Origin: Prosopocoilus inquinatus
Taxonomy: Eukaryota; Arthropoda; Insecta; Coleoptera; Lucanidae
DNA: 64,000 bases
NCBI GenBank assembly: GCA_036172665.1
Contig: CM069873.1
Span: 38,802,001-38,866,000 of the forward strand
Direction: 5' to 3'
This document shows, piece by piece, positions 1-11,538 of the stretch. Every line of letters starts with the position of its first letter. The stretch's first letter is position 1. The position numbers and the translations under genes are program-made. The notes under the pieces are model-generated. The model had not been told where the DNA came from and made no database searches. It was given only the letters and a program-made list of their open reading frames with translations.

Positions 1-81
1 AACCCTTTCCATTCTTTTGTTAACTGGTAAAGCAAGAAATTCATTTCATGAAAGCATGAAAATCTATTTTGCTGACTCGAC

Positions 82-953
82 TCACGAAAGTTGACACAAA
101 CGACTTATGTTTCTACTGAGTAAGATCACGTCTCTTTGACTTATGTTCACCTTTTCCAAGAAATCTGCATAACTCGAAAGAAACCGTTTAAACTCTGCTA
201 ATGTAGGAAGATCCCCTTTGAATTCCTGTTGTTCCCAACGTCTAATGGTCTCAGGATCTAACGTAGGAGTTACGAAATGAATAATAACTGGATCCCAAGA
301 ATCAGTTTTTACATCTAGAATTTCTAAAGATCGTAAATTTTTCGATAAAAAATCTACTAGATTTCTAAAAGCACCTGGGGAATCTGATCTGATTTCTTGA
401 AAGTTGAAAAGAGAATGAAGGTGATTATGAACCATTAAGCGTTTGTTCTCGAAACACAAAATGTCCCAAGCACAATATATATTTCTTACGAAAACTTAAT
501 TGAAGCGATGGTTTGAGCCGCAGCTCCATCTAAGGACGCCCTAAGATAATGGAATTTCTGAATTGGTTCAATGTACTTACAATTGTGAACCAAAGAAGTG
601 AAAAGATCTCTAAACTCTACCCACTGCTCGTAAAGACCTGAAAATATCGGCAACTCAATTGTGGGAAGCTTGACTCCCACTCTTTTTGCGAAAGGATTCT
701 CCACAACCCGATGGACTTCAGAGCTGGATTTTTTTGCATAAACTTTGAATTCAGTACAGCTGTACAGAGGCTCCTCGAGGTTTTCACTGCAATCAAGAAC
801 GATTTGCACAAAATTTTTCTAAACTTTCTAATTCTAACTGAATACTTGCAAAATCTGCTAGTAAATGAGACTCAATATTACTAATGCGCATTTCAATTTG
901 AAGCAATTTAGCTTGATCGATTCACTATCATTTTTGTTCTTTTTTAGTGACAT
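82..953 (-). pseudogene. BEL-A copy 1 gag (DUF1759-type), broken
   Basis: Structural (gag) protein of a BEL/Pao element. The start codon is the CAT at 951-953, matching the start of copy 2 at 19882. Two translated blocks remain: 486-809 with the DUF1759-like stretch FSGLYEQWVEFRDLF followed by IQKFHYLRASLDG, and 82-459 with FKGDLPTLAEFKRFLSS. These are the usual order of the family. Breaks: about 100 bp of the coiled-coil N-terminus is missing relative to copy 2 (which has it at 19740-19850), a foreign fragment replaces sequence near 757-827, and the two blocks lie in different frames. Confidence 0.75.
757..827 (+). repeat. Fragment of hammerhead-bearing repeat (retrozyme-like) inside BEL-A gag
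   Basis: About 70 bp matching the 3' half of the repeat unit described at 34321-35363: the end of the hammerhead (ACAGCTGTACAGAGGC) plus the following tail CAATCAAGAACGATTTGCAC. BEL-A copy 2 has about 20 different bases at this spot (around 19616-19640), so this is a secondary insertion or replacement in copy 1. The ribozyme core (CTGANGA) is absent, so this piece cannot cleave. No clean TSD was recognised. Confidence 0.6.
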
Positions 954-1298
954 ATTGATAAAAACGTAAATAAAGACAAATACAGTTAACACAAATGACC
1001 GTAACACAAACGAAAATTATCCTGCTCTGGATACCTGCATGTTTGTGCAGCGAATGCACTCTTGAATAATCGTAAAATGCAACTTGTCAACCATTCTTGA
1101 ACTTGATCAGCTCCTGCAGCTAACTTTACAAAGCTTGGTGCATCTGATGCGCAGTCCTAAGTACGTCATCGGCTGCTTGAGACACTGCCACAGAGCATGC
1201 GTTGTGGTATCTTCGCTGAAGTTGCCACAATTTCGATTGCTGCTTCCAAAACATGTCGCCTGAACTGGTTTCGTGTCCTAATCGTTGGTCCCAATGTA

Positions 1299-1870
1299 CA
1301 GTTGGGGAAATAGAAAGCGGGACAGTAAACTTTCGTTAGTTTAAACCTTACTTCTAAATTTCGGTAACTATGGTAATTTATCAACCTTCACATTAAGTAA
1401 AATGATTAATCATTCCGTTTATAATTAAAAATTATAACGAACGAATACCTCATACAAATAAATCAGACTAGTGTAATAGTTAGTTTTTATTTTACTTACA
1501 ATTATTGCCACGCGAAATAAAATGAAACAAAATAAGTCATGCATCCTTTCGATTAAATTATTGAATGCAAATGTCCGGAGACTGATTGAATTAAGATTTA
1601 TAATATACATATTCCACATCCAAAATATCACATAGTTCTTCCAAAGGCTTCACTAATTCCATTTGATTCGCTGGTCGAAAATTTTCACTTACATTTCCCT
1701 TAGAAAGAGGATACATTCTTAAGAACTCAATTTGACAAGTTATTCCTGACGTTCACTGACGGTAATAAATTAATTAGAAGGGTCACGCCCGTCACCAAGG
1801 AAACTTCACACTATAAAAATAATCGGAAATTTCGTTATAAGACTTGTCCTGCTTTATGTTTCCGCAGCTC
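1299..1870. mobile_element. TA-flanked MITE in BEL-A leader (Tc1/mariner-like)
   Basis: The 572-bp insert is absent from BEL-A copy 2. Its ends are imperfect inverted repeats: left CAGTTGGGGAAATAGAAAGC, and right end in reverse complement GAGCTGCGGAAACATAAAGC. TA lies on both sides (1297-1298, 1871-1872), and the empty site in copy 2 reads CCAATGTACAATG (23201-23213). No transposase frame is visible; open stretches in it are short and featureless. A similar end occurs at 55855-55900. Confidence 0.7.
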
Positions 1871-1997
1871 TACAATGCTAACTTCCAGAGCACGTAGCCT
1901 GAACTGGTTCCATGTCCCAAAATTTCAACTGCTGTCTTTAGTTTCACACTTGCAACGTCAAATGCAAAAAATTCGGCTCGGAATGGACCAAAAATAA

Positions 1998-2192
1998 TGT
2001 AGAAATGATTCAGTGGACTGTATTTTAATATAAAGGAATTTTATTCTTTGACAACAGTTGTGTTTATACAAAAAGTTACAATTGAATATCGTTGTTATAA
2101 CAAAACGAAATCAACGCCGCACTCTAACATTTTTTAAAATTTTGAAGCGACGAATTAAATGTTTTACATATTGAATTCGTAAAGGTCAAACA
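1998..2192 (-). repeat. BEL-A copy 1 5' LTR
   Basis: 195 bp, beginning TGTAGAAATG and ending CAAACA on the plus strand (TGT...ACA termini). It aligns throughout with the LTRs at 11539-11733 and 23467-23650. Transcription of the element would start here and run leftwards. The right flank is GGCTG; the matching TSD lies outside the window. Confidence 0.75.
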
Positions 2193-2454
2193 GGCTGCAG
2201 TACAAATAACCCCAATAATTGATAAATGTGACATGATATATGGTGGTAAATGCATTTCCGTTTTAATTAATTATTATCTAATAATGGTAAAACCAAAGAT
2301 AAAATAAATTCTACATTTTTATTAAAAAGTCGAAATTTAATCGATAAAACAGAACAATAATTTCCGGGCGATATTCTACATTATCGCAAGAGGAGTGACA
2401 GATCTTATGATTACAAAATAAATATTTAAACGCCAATATCTCGGCCAATACATA
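2193..2454. other. Non-coding AT-rich spacer
   Basis: AT-rich sequence between the BEL-A LTR and the palindromic element. No coding potential or recognisable repeat was seen. Confidence 0.5.
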
Positions 2455-3532
2455 CCGGGTGTCCCGCGCCATTTGCTCACCCTTCTAGAATCTTTATTTA
2501 TTAATCGATTAACTTGAACTTTGGAGACAATAAATTAAACAAAAAATGGAATTTTTTAAGATACTGCTAGTCGTCAAAGGACTTCCGGTTTCGACGGAAG
2601 TGATATCAACTTTCTTATTTTAAATGTAACACCCTATGTATTTTTACATCTTTGAAATTTACGGATCATTATGAGTCCGAATACGTATAAATGTTAATTT
2701 TGGTTTCCATGAAAACGAAAAGAAAAAAAACTTTTTTATTTTTCAATCTAGAAGGCCGTGAATCGCATTTTTTCTGATCTAATGAGATTAAGTATTCGAG
2801 AAAGTCCCTCCTTTGATTGTATTTTGCTTTTTAACATTTTTACAGCATTTAAAATTTTCATTAGGTCGTAACTTATTTTTTTAAATAGAAATTCATATAT
2901 TTCTTAGTTCAGTTCAACAGAATATTTCTTTCTGAGTACGTTGGTATCAAATACATCATGTTTTCTTTGAAAGTTATTTAAAATAAAGGGAGTGTAAAAT
3001 TTCAATAAGACATGTTCTATTTTAAATTATTTTCAAAGAAACTATGAGGTGTTTGGTATCAGCGTACTCACAAAAAAATATTCTGTTGAAGTAAGCTTAG
3101 ACTATGGAGAAAAATGAGTTAAAGCCTAATGAAAATTTCGAATACTGTAAAAATGTTAAAAATCAAAATACCATCAAAGGAGTGATTTTCTCGAAACACT
3201 TGATCGCATTTGATCGAAAAAATGGGACTCATAGTTTTTTAGATTGAAAAATAAAATAGTTTTTTTTTTGTTGTCATGGAAACCAAAATTAACAATTGAT
3301 ACGTATTCGGATTCATAATGATCCGTAAATTATAAGTATGTAAAAATATATAGGGTGTTCCATTTAAAATAAGAAAGTTGATATCGCTTCCGGCGAAACC
3401 GGAAGTCCTATGACGACTAACGGTATGTCCAAAAATTCCAATTTTTGCTTAATTTATTGTCTCCAAAACTCAGGTTAATCGATTGATAAATAAAGAATCT
3501 GGAAGGGTGAGCACATGGCGCGGGACACCCGG
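2455..3532. mobile_element. 1.08-kb near-palindromic MITE with TA TSD
   Basis: The left arm starts CCGGGTGTCCCGCGCC and the right arm ends GGCGCGGGACACCCGG. The two arms (about 530 bp each) are inverted copies with scattered mismatches, meeting near 2993. TA flanks both ends (2453-2454, 3533-3534), as expected for Tc1/mariner transposition. There is no open frame of interest. If transcribed, the arms would fold into one long double-stranded hairpin. Confidence 0.75.
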
Positions 3533-3643
3533 TATAATAATTACAACTGGCTATTGGTACATCAAAATTATTAATGAATAATATTAATTAAAATACATAA
3601 AGTTAGATAATAATAGCAACAAGAAACAATACACACAGATATT

Positions 3644-4895
3644 CTACATTAAAAAAGTTACATACAGGGTGTTAGGACGCTTCGCTCTTCGATTTTATGG
3701 TACTTTCAAAAAAGCAAATGACAATCAGGTTTTCGAGATTTTCAATTGTTTTCATCTTTTTTAAATGGAATGTTAGATTTTTTATCATCGCATCGCGTTC
3801 AGGATGTCAAATTAATTATGTCTCTAAAATGTCATCTCCAAAAGCATACTATTTTATAAATGATTTAGTAACAAAATCTCGGTGTTCACGGGAAATGGCC
3901 ACGATAGCTAACTTTTTCATTTAAAATTTTACGAAGTAAAATTAGAAAAGTTTCAGGACCTTGTCTGCTCGATTTTGTAGTGCCCTCGGAGAAACAAACG
4001 ACTATCAGATTTTCGAAATTTTCAATTGTTTTCAACTTTTTTAAATGAACATTATATTTTTTATCAGCCGGTATAGAGAGATTGGCGATTATTCTCAAAG
4101 GTCTAGGAAAGGAAAACATAGTGAAACAACCCGTATTCAGACCATTTTTTGACACCTTTTGCTTTAGAACAGAGGTTCGTTATAAGCAAAAAATTCCAAT
4201 TTGAATTAAGGGAAGTGCATAGGGTTCCAATTATCATCCAAACTGTTTGTTAACGTCTTGGGGAAGCGAATTTGATGTCATATGTCTGTTCAAGGTCCAG
4301 CCTTGTCTACAGAACATCGCACAGATCACTTGGAATTTGTTAGATTTCACGTGATTGGTTACACGACGACTGGAGTCGAGTTCTCTTTGGAGGCGAATCT
4401 AGATGTTGTTTCTATAAGTGTGATAGACGTGTTCGTGTAAAATAACGACCAAATGAGCGGTATGCTCACTGCAACATTTGAATATCAAATCATTTGGCGG
4501 AAGCTTTTTTATGGCGTGAATAGGAATTTCTTTGACAGCGCGCACGGACGCACAGTGGTCTAGAATGAACATTTAGCGCGAAATAATTCGAGAAATTAAG
4601 TCTTCAATATCATGTAAATGAAAATAATTCTGTTAACAAACATCATAAAGAATATGAAAAAAATATAGGTTTGCATAGATATTGTTTTAATTCTGAATAA
4701 GCCATTGTCAAACTTATTAATTTATTAAATCGTCATTCGTATCGTCATCAGTCGTCTTTGAAAGATCTTGCTTTTCAAAGTTATCTGTGTTTATTTTTAT
4801 GTTGTGTTATATTTTTTGCAATGATAATCATATACTGAATATGTGACGGAGAGGTTGGCACGACTGGCAAGAGGTGCAGATCATTCGTGTGTAAT
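3644..4895. repeat. Tandem duplication, copy 1 (1252 bp)
   Basis: It repeats 4896-6147 with an exact 1252-bp offset and only a handful of substitutions (I counted about seven by eye). Bases 4842-4895 are the first 54 bp of the Gypsy-A LTR (starting TGTGACGGAGAGG), so the duplication took place after that element inserted. The breakpoint falls at a shared TCTA. Within each copy two diverged ~100-bp stretches (around 3690-3790 and 3968-4068) resemble each other. Open frames inside are short and lack any domain. Confidence 0.85.
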
Positions 4896-6147
4896 CTACA
4901 TTAAAAAAGTTACATACAGGGTGTTAGGACGCTTCGCTCTTCGATTTTATGGTACTTTCAAAAAAGCAAATGACAATCAGGTTTTCGAGATTTTCAATTG
5001 TTTTCATCTTTTTTAAATGGAATGTTAGATTTTTTATCATCGCATCGCGTTCAGGATGTCAAATTAATTATGTCTCTAAAATGTCATCTCCAAAAGCCTA
5101 CTATTTTATAAATGATTTAGTAACAAAATCTCGGTGTTCACGGGAAATGGCCACGATAGCTACCTTTTTCATTTAAAATTTTACGAAGTAAAATTAGAAA
5201 AGTTTCAGGACCTTGTCTGCTCGATTTTGTAGTGCCCTCGGAGAAACAAACGACTATCAGATTTTCGAAATTTTCAATTGTTTTCAACTTTTTTAAGTGA
5301 ACATTATATTTTTTATCAGCCGGTATAGAGAGATTGGCGATTATTCTCAAAGGTCTAGGAAAGGAAAACATAGTGAAACAACCCGTATTCAGACCATTTT
5401 TTGACACCTTTTGCTTTAGAACAGAGGTTCGTTATAAGCAAAAAATTCCAATTTGAATTAAGGGAAGTGCATAGGGTTCCAATTAGCATCCAAACTGTTT
5501 GTTAACGTCTTGGGGAAGCGAATTTGATGTCATATGTCTGTTCAAGGTCCAGCCTTGTCTACAGAACATCGCACAGATCACTTGGAATTTGTTAGATTTC
5601 ACGTGATTGGTTACACGACGACTGGAGTCGAGTTCTCTTTGGAGGCGAATCTAGATGTTGTTTCTATAAGTGTGATAGACGTGTTCGTGTAAAATAACGA
5701 CCAAATGAGCGGTATGCTCACTGCAACATTTGAATATCAAATCATTTGGCGGAAGCTTTTTTATGGCGTGAATAGGAATTTCTTTGACAGCGCGCACGGA
5801 CGCACAGTGGTTTAGAATGAACATTTAGCGCGAAATAATTCGAGAAATTAAGTCTTCAATATCATGTAAATGAAAATAATTCTGTTAACAAATATCATAA
5901 AGAATATGAAAAAAATATAGGTTTGCATAGATATTGTTTTAATTCTGAATAAGCCATTGTCAAACTTATTAATTTATTAAATCGTCATTCGTATCGTCAT
6001 CAGTCGTCTTTGAAAGATCTTGCTTTTCAAAGTTATCTCTGTTTATTTTTATGTTGTGTTATATTTTTTGCAATGATAATCATATACTGAATATGTGACG
6101 GAGAGGTTGGCACGACTGGCAAGAGGTGCAGATCATTCGTGTGTAAT
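4896..6147. repeat. Tandem duplication, copy 2 (1252 bp)
   Basis: Second copy of the unit at 3644. Its last 54 bp are the real beginning of the Gypsy-A 5' LTR (6094 onwards), which continues past the repeat. Substitutions include GCTAACTT to GCTACCTT near 5160 and GTGGTCTAG to GTGGTTTAG near 5812. Confidence 0.85.
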
Positions 6148-6237
6148 CTAGTTGTATACTTATTTTGGTAAACCAGGATATTATTAATAAAGTGCTATTA
6201 ATACTAATTGACTTCTTTAATAAAACATAATATAACA
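6094..6237 (+). repeat. Gypsy-A 5' LTR
   Basis: Begins TGTGACGG and ends ATATAACA. It matches the 3' LTR over all 144 bp. A very short LTR; it contains AATAAA-type motifs (AATAAAGTGC and AATAAAACAT) that could serve polyadenylation in the 3' copy. Confidence 0.9.
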
Positions 6238-6255
6238 TGGTGTCAGAAGTAAAGG
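6238..6255 (+). promoter_or_regulatory. Gypsy-A primer-binding site
   Basis: TGGTGTCAGAAGTAAAGG follows the 5' LTR with no gap. The leading TGG pairs with the CCA end of a tRNA, where minus-strand DNA synthesis would start. It resembles tRNA-Leu-type sites, but the tRNA identity needs a search against the host tRNA set. Confidence 0.7.
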
Positions 6256-6379
6256 CGGTGCCAAGGTAAAAGAAGTAAGAACGATAATAATAAAAAAAAA
6301 GCAAAAGTAAGGTTAGAAGTGTGCTTGAAGAATTGGGAGGGAAAATAAGAAAACCTCAAAGCAAGGTAATAATAAGATA

Positions 6380-8011
6380 ATGGATCACTTCAGGACTCTG
6401 GCACCTCTGAAGTTGGAGGGCAACTTGAGTGAAAATTGGAGAAAGTGTCAGCAAAGACTGGAATTGTTTCTCTTTGCAACTGGAAAAATGTCAGAGGATG
6501 ATAACGTTAAAATTGCAATACTATTAAATCTTATTGGAGACGAAGGGTTAGAGTTGTTTAACTCATTCACATTCTCAAGAGGCGAGGAAAAGAATTTTAA
6601 TAAGGTAATAAAAAAGTTTTCTTCATTCTGCGAACCAAAGAAAAACATTCTCTTTGAAAGATACAAATTTTACAGTGTAACACAAAAGCAATCACAAACT
6701 ATTGATCAATTTCTGACTGAAATTAAAAATTTAGCTAAAACGTGTGAATTCAAGGACCCAAATGAAATGATTCGTGACAAATTTGTATTGGGAATACAAG
6801 ATGAAGCTATAAAAGAAAGGTTACTACGGGAAACTGATCTTACTGTGGAAAAAGCTGTTGAGATCTACCACTCCTGGCAAATAAGCAAGCAGCAGGTTCA
6901 ACAAATGGCTGAAAAAGTAGGAAAAGTAGAAATTGATGCAATTGATAAAAAGAAGCAAGGTGTAAGTCAGCAGGCAAAACAACAAGAAATAAATAAGAGT
7001 GTTTTGTACAATTGTAAGAAATGTGGTCGGAAACATAAGCAGGGACAATGTGTGGCATTTGGCAAACAATGCAATAATTGCAAGGGTTTTAACCATTTCG
7101 CTGTGGGCTGTTTCAAGAAAAAAGTGGTAGGAGAAAAAAGCCAGAATAAAAAGAGAGTAAATGAGCTGCAAGAGGAGACTGATTTTTTCCTGGACTGGCT
7201 GTTTGAGGGAGAAGAGGAGTTTCCTAAGTTTGGGATCCATGAAGTAAAGAAGCAGTGGTTTCAATCAATCATCATTGAAGATGAAGAAATAAGTTGCAAA
7301 CTGGATACAGGAGCACAGTGTAATGTGTTGCCGTGGGATATTTTTAAAAAGTTGAATTGTAATAATAAAATAGAGAACTGTAACAGCAAGCTTTTAGCAT
7401 ATGGAAATGTGCCTATATCAGTTAAAGGTGTAGCTAATTTAAAATGCTCAGTGAAAGGTCAGAATTGTATAATTAGGTTTATAATAACAGAAACTGAAGG
7501 ACAACCGTTGTTAGGTTTAGATACTTGTAGTGAACTTAAGTTAGTTAAGAAACTTGAAGTTATTAATACGTTAGAAATTACAGATACTAAGCAGGAATTT
7601 ATAAGAAAAAATTTAGACGTTTTCCAAGGTGTGGGTAAGTTTAATGAACCATATAAATTAGAATTGTCAGATAATGCTAAGCCTGTAGTAAATGCTTTTC
7701 GTAGAGTTCCTGAGAAAATCAAACTTGCTCTAAAAGAAACATTAAGTGAATTGGTTGACAATGATATAATAGTTCCTGTTGATAAACCTACGGAATGGGT
7801 GAACAACTTTGTAGCAGTAGAAAAACAGTCCGGAGCTATAAGATTATGCCTAGATCCTAAATATTTAAATATTCATTTAAAACCAGATCATTTCCCTATA
7901 CCATCAGTTGAGGAAATAGAGATAAAATTGGCAGGTAAATCAGTATTCACAGTATTAGACATGAAAGACGGATTTTTACATGTACCTTTGACATTAGAAA
8001 GCAGTTATTAA
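6380..8011 (+). pseudogene. Gypsy-A gag-protease-RT (N-terminal part)
   Basis: 543 codons from an ATG. A gag region comes first, with two cysteine-histidine knuckles near residues 213-246 (CKKCGRKHKQGQC, then CNNCKGFNHFAVGC), which bind nucleic acid. The aspartic protease active site KLDTGAQCNVLP is near residue 310. Reverse transcriptase starts near residue 435, with VFTVLDMKDGFLHVPL carrying the first catalytic aspartate. The frame stops early near 8009 because about one base is missing; RT continues in another frame. Without that lesion gag and pol would be one long frame. Confidence 0.85.
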
Positions 8012-8082
8012 CAACTTTTATAACACCTTGGGGTAAGTACAGATACAGTAGATTACAATTTGGAATTTCTGTAAGTCCAGAG

Positions 8083-10266
8083 GTGTTCCAAAGATATAAT
8101 ACTAAAATCTTTGGTGATTTGCCTATTGGAATTTATTTTGATGATCTGATTATTGCTGGGAAAAATGAAGCAGAACATGATACTTTATTAGCAAAAGTAA
8201 TTGAAAGAGCAAGGAAAAATGGCGTCAAATTTAATAAAAATAAAGTTCAATACAAAGTGGGAAAAGTTAAATATTTAGGGAGAGTATTTTCAGGAAAAGG
8301 AGTTGAACCAGATCCTGATCATATTGAAGCCATTTTAAAGTTAGAAGAACCTAAAACTAAGATAGAATTAATGAGAATTTTGGGTATGTGTAATTTTTTA
8401 GGAAAATTTATTCCTAATATGTCAGAGTCTACAGAAGGTATGCGTAATTTATTAAAAAATAATGTTGTATGGCAGTGGACAGAAAATCATTCAAAAACAT
8501 TTTCAGATTTAAAAAAGAAAATTAGTCAGTCACCTACTTTAAAAATTTTTGATAATACCTTACCGATTGAAATTTTTGTGGATGCTTCACAAAAAGGCAT
8601 TGGAGCTTCATTAATTCAGAATAAACAACCTGTCGCGTTTATTTCTAGAGCATTAACAGAGACAGAGCAAAAATATGCTCAGATCGAAAAAGAATTCTTA
8701 TCAATTTGTTTCGCGGTTGAAAAATTCCACCAGTTTGTTTACGGCAGAAAGATTTTGGTTTTTACTGATCATAAGCCAATAGTATCGATTGTAAATAAAG
8801 ACATTCATAAAATCTCTTCACGATTACAAAGAATGCAGTTGAAAATACTTAAATATAATTTAGAAGTTAATTACTTACCTGGAAAAAAGAACATCTTAGC
8901 AGATTTGTTATCTAGATCTTTCATAAAAAGGGAAGTAAAGCACGATTCCTCATATCAAGAGACAGTTCACAATGTAGATGTAGAATTGGCTATGAGGAAA
9001 ACAAAATTAAAACTTTTCAAGGATCATACTAATAACGATGTTATTTTACAAAAAGTAAAAACTTACTATGAAAATGGATGGCCAGGAAGATATAACAAAG
9101 TTGACCCAGACTGTAAATATTACTGGAATAAAAGAGACTTACTTACCTGTAATAAAGACGGAATTATCTGTTTACAAAATAAAGTTATTGTACCAAATAG
9201 TCTAAGGAAATTGATGTTAAATATTTTGCATGAACCTCACCTAGGAATTAATAAAACAAAAGCGAGAGCTAGACAACTTCTGTTTTGGCCGAATATGAAT
9301 ACTGATATAGAAAATTGTATTAAAAAATGTTCAGTGTGTGAAACTTTTTCTAGGAATAATATAAAAGAACCTTTAATGAGTTACCAGGCTCCAAACTTAC
9401 CGTTTGAAAAAATCAGCATGGATATTTTACAATATAAAGGAGATACTTACCTGACTGTCGTTGATCACTATTCAAAGTGGTTGGATTTAATTAAAATGCA
9501 TTATAAAACAGCTGATGAAGTAATTAAAAAACTAAAAAGTTTGTTTGCAAATTTTGGAATACCTAGAGTACTGATAGCGGACAATAATCCTTTTGGCAGT
9601 CAAAAATTTAAGGACTTTGCAAATGAATGGGAATTTTTGTTAATTACATCCAGCCCAAATTACCATCAGTCTAATGGTCTTGCAGAAAAGGGTGTGGGGA
9701 TAGGGAAGATGTTGTTAAAAAAGGCGGAAGAAGATAGGACAGATTTAAGTGTTGTGTTACTTGAGTACAGAAATTCTAATGTTGCTAATTTAGGTGTCTC
9801 TCCAGCTGAATTACTGCAGAGTAGGAGGTTGCGTACTAAACTACCCATAGCTTGTAATTTGTTAAAACCGAAAATTAGTGATAACGTAGTTATTAGAGAT
9901 AGGATTGTAAGAAATCTGGAAAGAAGCAAACATTATTATGACAGAGGCGCACGGAACAGACAAGAGTTTAAAATTGGGGATCATATCTTGCACAAGAAAA
10001 ATAAATCTGATAGTTGGGAAAGAGGTGTTATTGTGGAAGTAGATAAGAACCCTAGGTCATACTGGATTAGAAATAGTTCGGGTAGAATTTTAAGAAGGAA
10101 TACATTTTTTATGAAACATTGTTTTAGTGATACAGATAGAGTGGTACATGATAGGAATAGGACTCTTGTCCATCAGGAAACTGTAATACCTAATGACAAT
10201 GTAAGGGTTCGAGGAAATAGAACAATTAAGCGTCCGTTATATTTAAAAGATTATATTTTAGCTTAA
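8083..10266 (+). pseudogene. Gypsy-A pol: RT core, RNase H, integrase
   Basis: Continuation of pol after the frameshift near 8010. The first codon shown is GTG, not a genuine start. In order: RT catalytic box IYFDDLIIAG (residue ~20); RNase H with FVDASQKGIGASL and FTDHKPIVSI; integrase zinc finger HEPHLGINKTK... followed by CSVCETF; integrase core with SMDILQYKGD, LIADNNPFGS and HQSNGLAEKG, supplying the D, D and E residues. The C-terminus has a KIGDHILHKKNKSD segment typical of Gypsy integrases. No env follows; the stop codon abuts the polypurine tract. Confidence 0.87.
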
Positions 10267-10275
10267 GGGGGAAGA
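10265..10275 (+). promoter_or_regulatory. Gypsy-A polypurine tract
   Basis: AAGGGGGAAGA directly upstream of the 3' LTR, the expected primer for plus-strand DNA synthesis. Confidence 0.8.
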
Positions 10276-10419
10276 TGTGACGGAGAGGTTGGCACGACTG
10301 GCAAGAGGTGCAGATCATTCGTGTGTAATCTAGTTGTATACTTATTTTGGTAAACCAGGATATTATTAATAAAGTGCTATTAATACTAATTGACTTCTTT
10401 AATAAAACATAATATAACA
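10276..10419 (+). repeat. Gypsy-A 3' LTR
   Basis: 144 bp, read as identical to the 5' LTR, and followed by the TSD GAATA at 10420-10424. Identity implies a recent insertion. Confidence 0.9.
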
Positions 10420-10424
10420 GAATA

Positions 10425-11533
10425 TGTAACACATTTGTTAGTATTCTGTCTTCAATGTAAATATTTTTCTGGCTTGCCAAATTACTTGCATGTCAAACAA
10501 AAATAATTTCAGAAATTAAGTGGACCCACAAAAAAGGGAAGATGTTTGCAGATGTGGAAATGTACTTTTTCGATCAATATATATTCAAAATTCATTATTA
10601 AAAAAAACAAACAATTTTTTTGTGGTGCACTACAACTGTTAAGCACACGGACTTGCTATGAAAAAAATATTGGAAGAGATTTGAACTCTTTTCTTAACTG
10701 AAAGAAATATACTGTTAAATGAAATAAAAATCTTAACTTACAGTTCCCTATTACATGCCCCGCTCTGCATATAAAACTAGGGTTTCCCCTATTAAATTAT
10801 TTTAATTCTCTGATTTTAAAAATTAAATAGATTCACGAAAAGGTGGGTCTCTGCAGATTTAGAAATGTCCTCTTTTACGATTAATGCATATTCAGAATAA
10901 AATATTTAAGAAAGTAAATGCGTCTATGTGCGACTTTCCAACTTATTTTAATTTTTTTAGGAACACGCATCACTAAACATAACCAATATTATAACTACAT
11001 TTACGTAGACCTGCTTGATGGATGTTAAGAACAGGAATATTTGAAGTGATCAGAACTCTTTTTAATTAAATTAAATATATTATTGAATAAAAAAAAACAA
11101 TTTGAAATTGATGTACCACAAATAAAATATATGGTTCATTTGTTAAATTAGTTTTTATTTTTAAATGAATAAAACATATGCATGAAGAATTAATTTTATT
11201 AATTTAAAGAATTATTAACGTTCTCTAAGAAAAGAACCGCAAAATGATTTTTCATTGTTATTTAATTTAGGAAAGTTTATAATAATCTAATAATAAATTT
11301 ACATATTAATTTTGAAGCATATTTAATTTATGATTTAAATAGTTCCCGACGTTATGTTAATATTTTTTTTCACCTTACGGCTTTTGTCCCATCTGCACTT
11401 TATTATTAATGTACACGCACGCACTCGTTCATGTATTTAACTCAACTCGACACTATACTTCCGTTTGTAATTGACATTTTCGAAAACACCAGACGTTATG
11501 TTTGCTGGTCTTTTGATCACTTCTGGGATAATA
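10425..11533. other. Non-coding AT-rich spacer with a diverged internal repeat
   Basis: No gene seen. Two stretches about 310 bp apart (near 10510-10590 and 10820-10900) share a similar order of short motifs (around GCAGATGTGGAAATGT and GCAGATTTAGAAATGT), suggesting an old tandem or satellite-like repeat. Near 11480-11530 ATGTTTGCTGG recurs in the other flank of BEL-A (23660-23671). Confidence 0.45.
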
Positions 11534-11538
11534 CCCGA

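Larger units (their letters stand above)
1..2192 (-). mobile_element. BEL/Pao LTR retrotransposon, family A copy 1 (3' part outside window)
   Basis: Minus-strand element entering from the left window edge. In its own sense it has a 5' LTR (1998-2192), a primer-binding region resembling the BEL/Pao type (sense TTTTTGGTCCATTCCGAGCC, about 1976-1997), an untranslated leader, and a gag reading frame running to position 1. It aligns to copy 2 (about 18840-20138 and 23119-23650), so the boundaries come from comparing the two. The leader is interrupted by a TA-flanked MITE (1299-1870). A short piece of a ribozyme-bearing repeat sits inside gag (757-827). Clearly inactive. Confidence 0.85.
6094..10419 (+). 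mobile_element. Gypsy-A: complete young Ty3/Gypsy retrotransposon
   Basis: 4326 bp with two 144-bp LTRs that I read as identical, flanked by a 5-bp TSD GAATA (6089-6093 and 10420-10424). The primer-binding site follows the 5' LTR at 6238, and a polypurine tract lies just before the 3' LTR (10265-10275). Coding order is gag, protease, RT, RNase H, integrase, with no env. The zinc knuckles, DTGA protease and YFDD reverse transcriptase place it in Ty3/Gypsy; general look and size resemble Mag-like or K02A2.6-type elements. One frameshift in RT is the only obvious lesion. Confidence 0.92.

Noticed and set aside
3697..5407. Paired open frames of 75 and 89 codons repeated in both copies of the tandem duplication
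   Set aside because: They are conserved only because the DNA was duplicated recently; no domain, overlapping on opposite strands, low-complexity hydrophobic translation.
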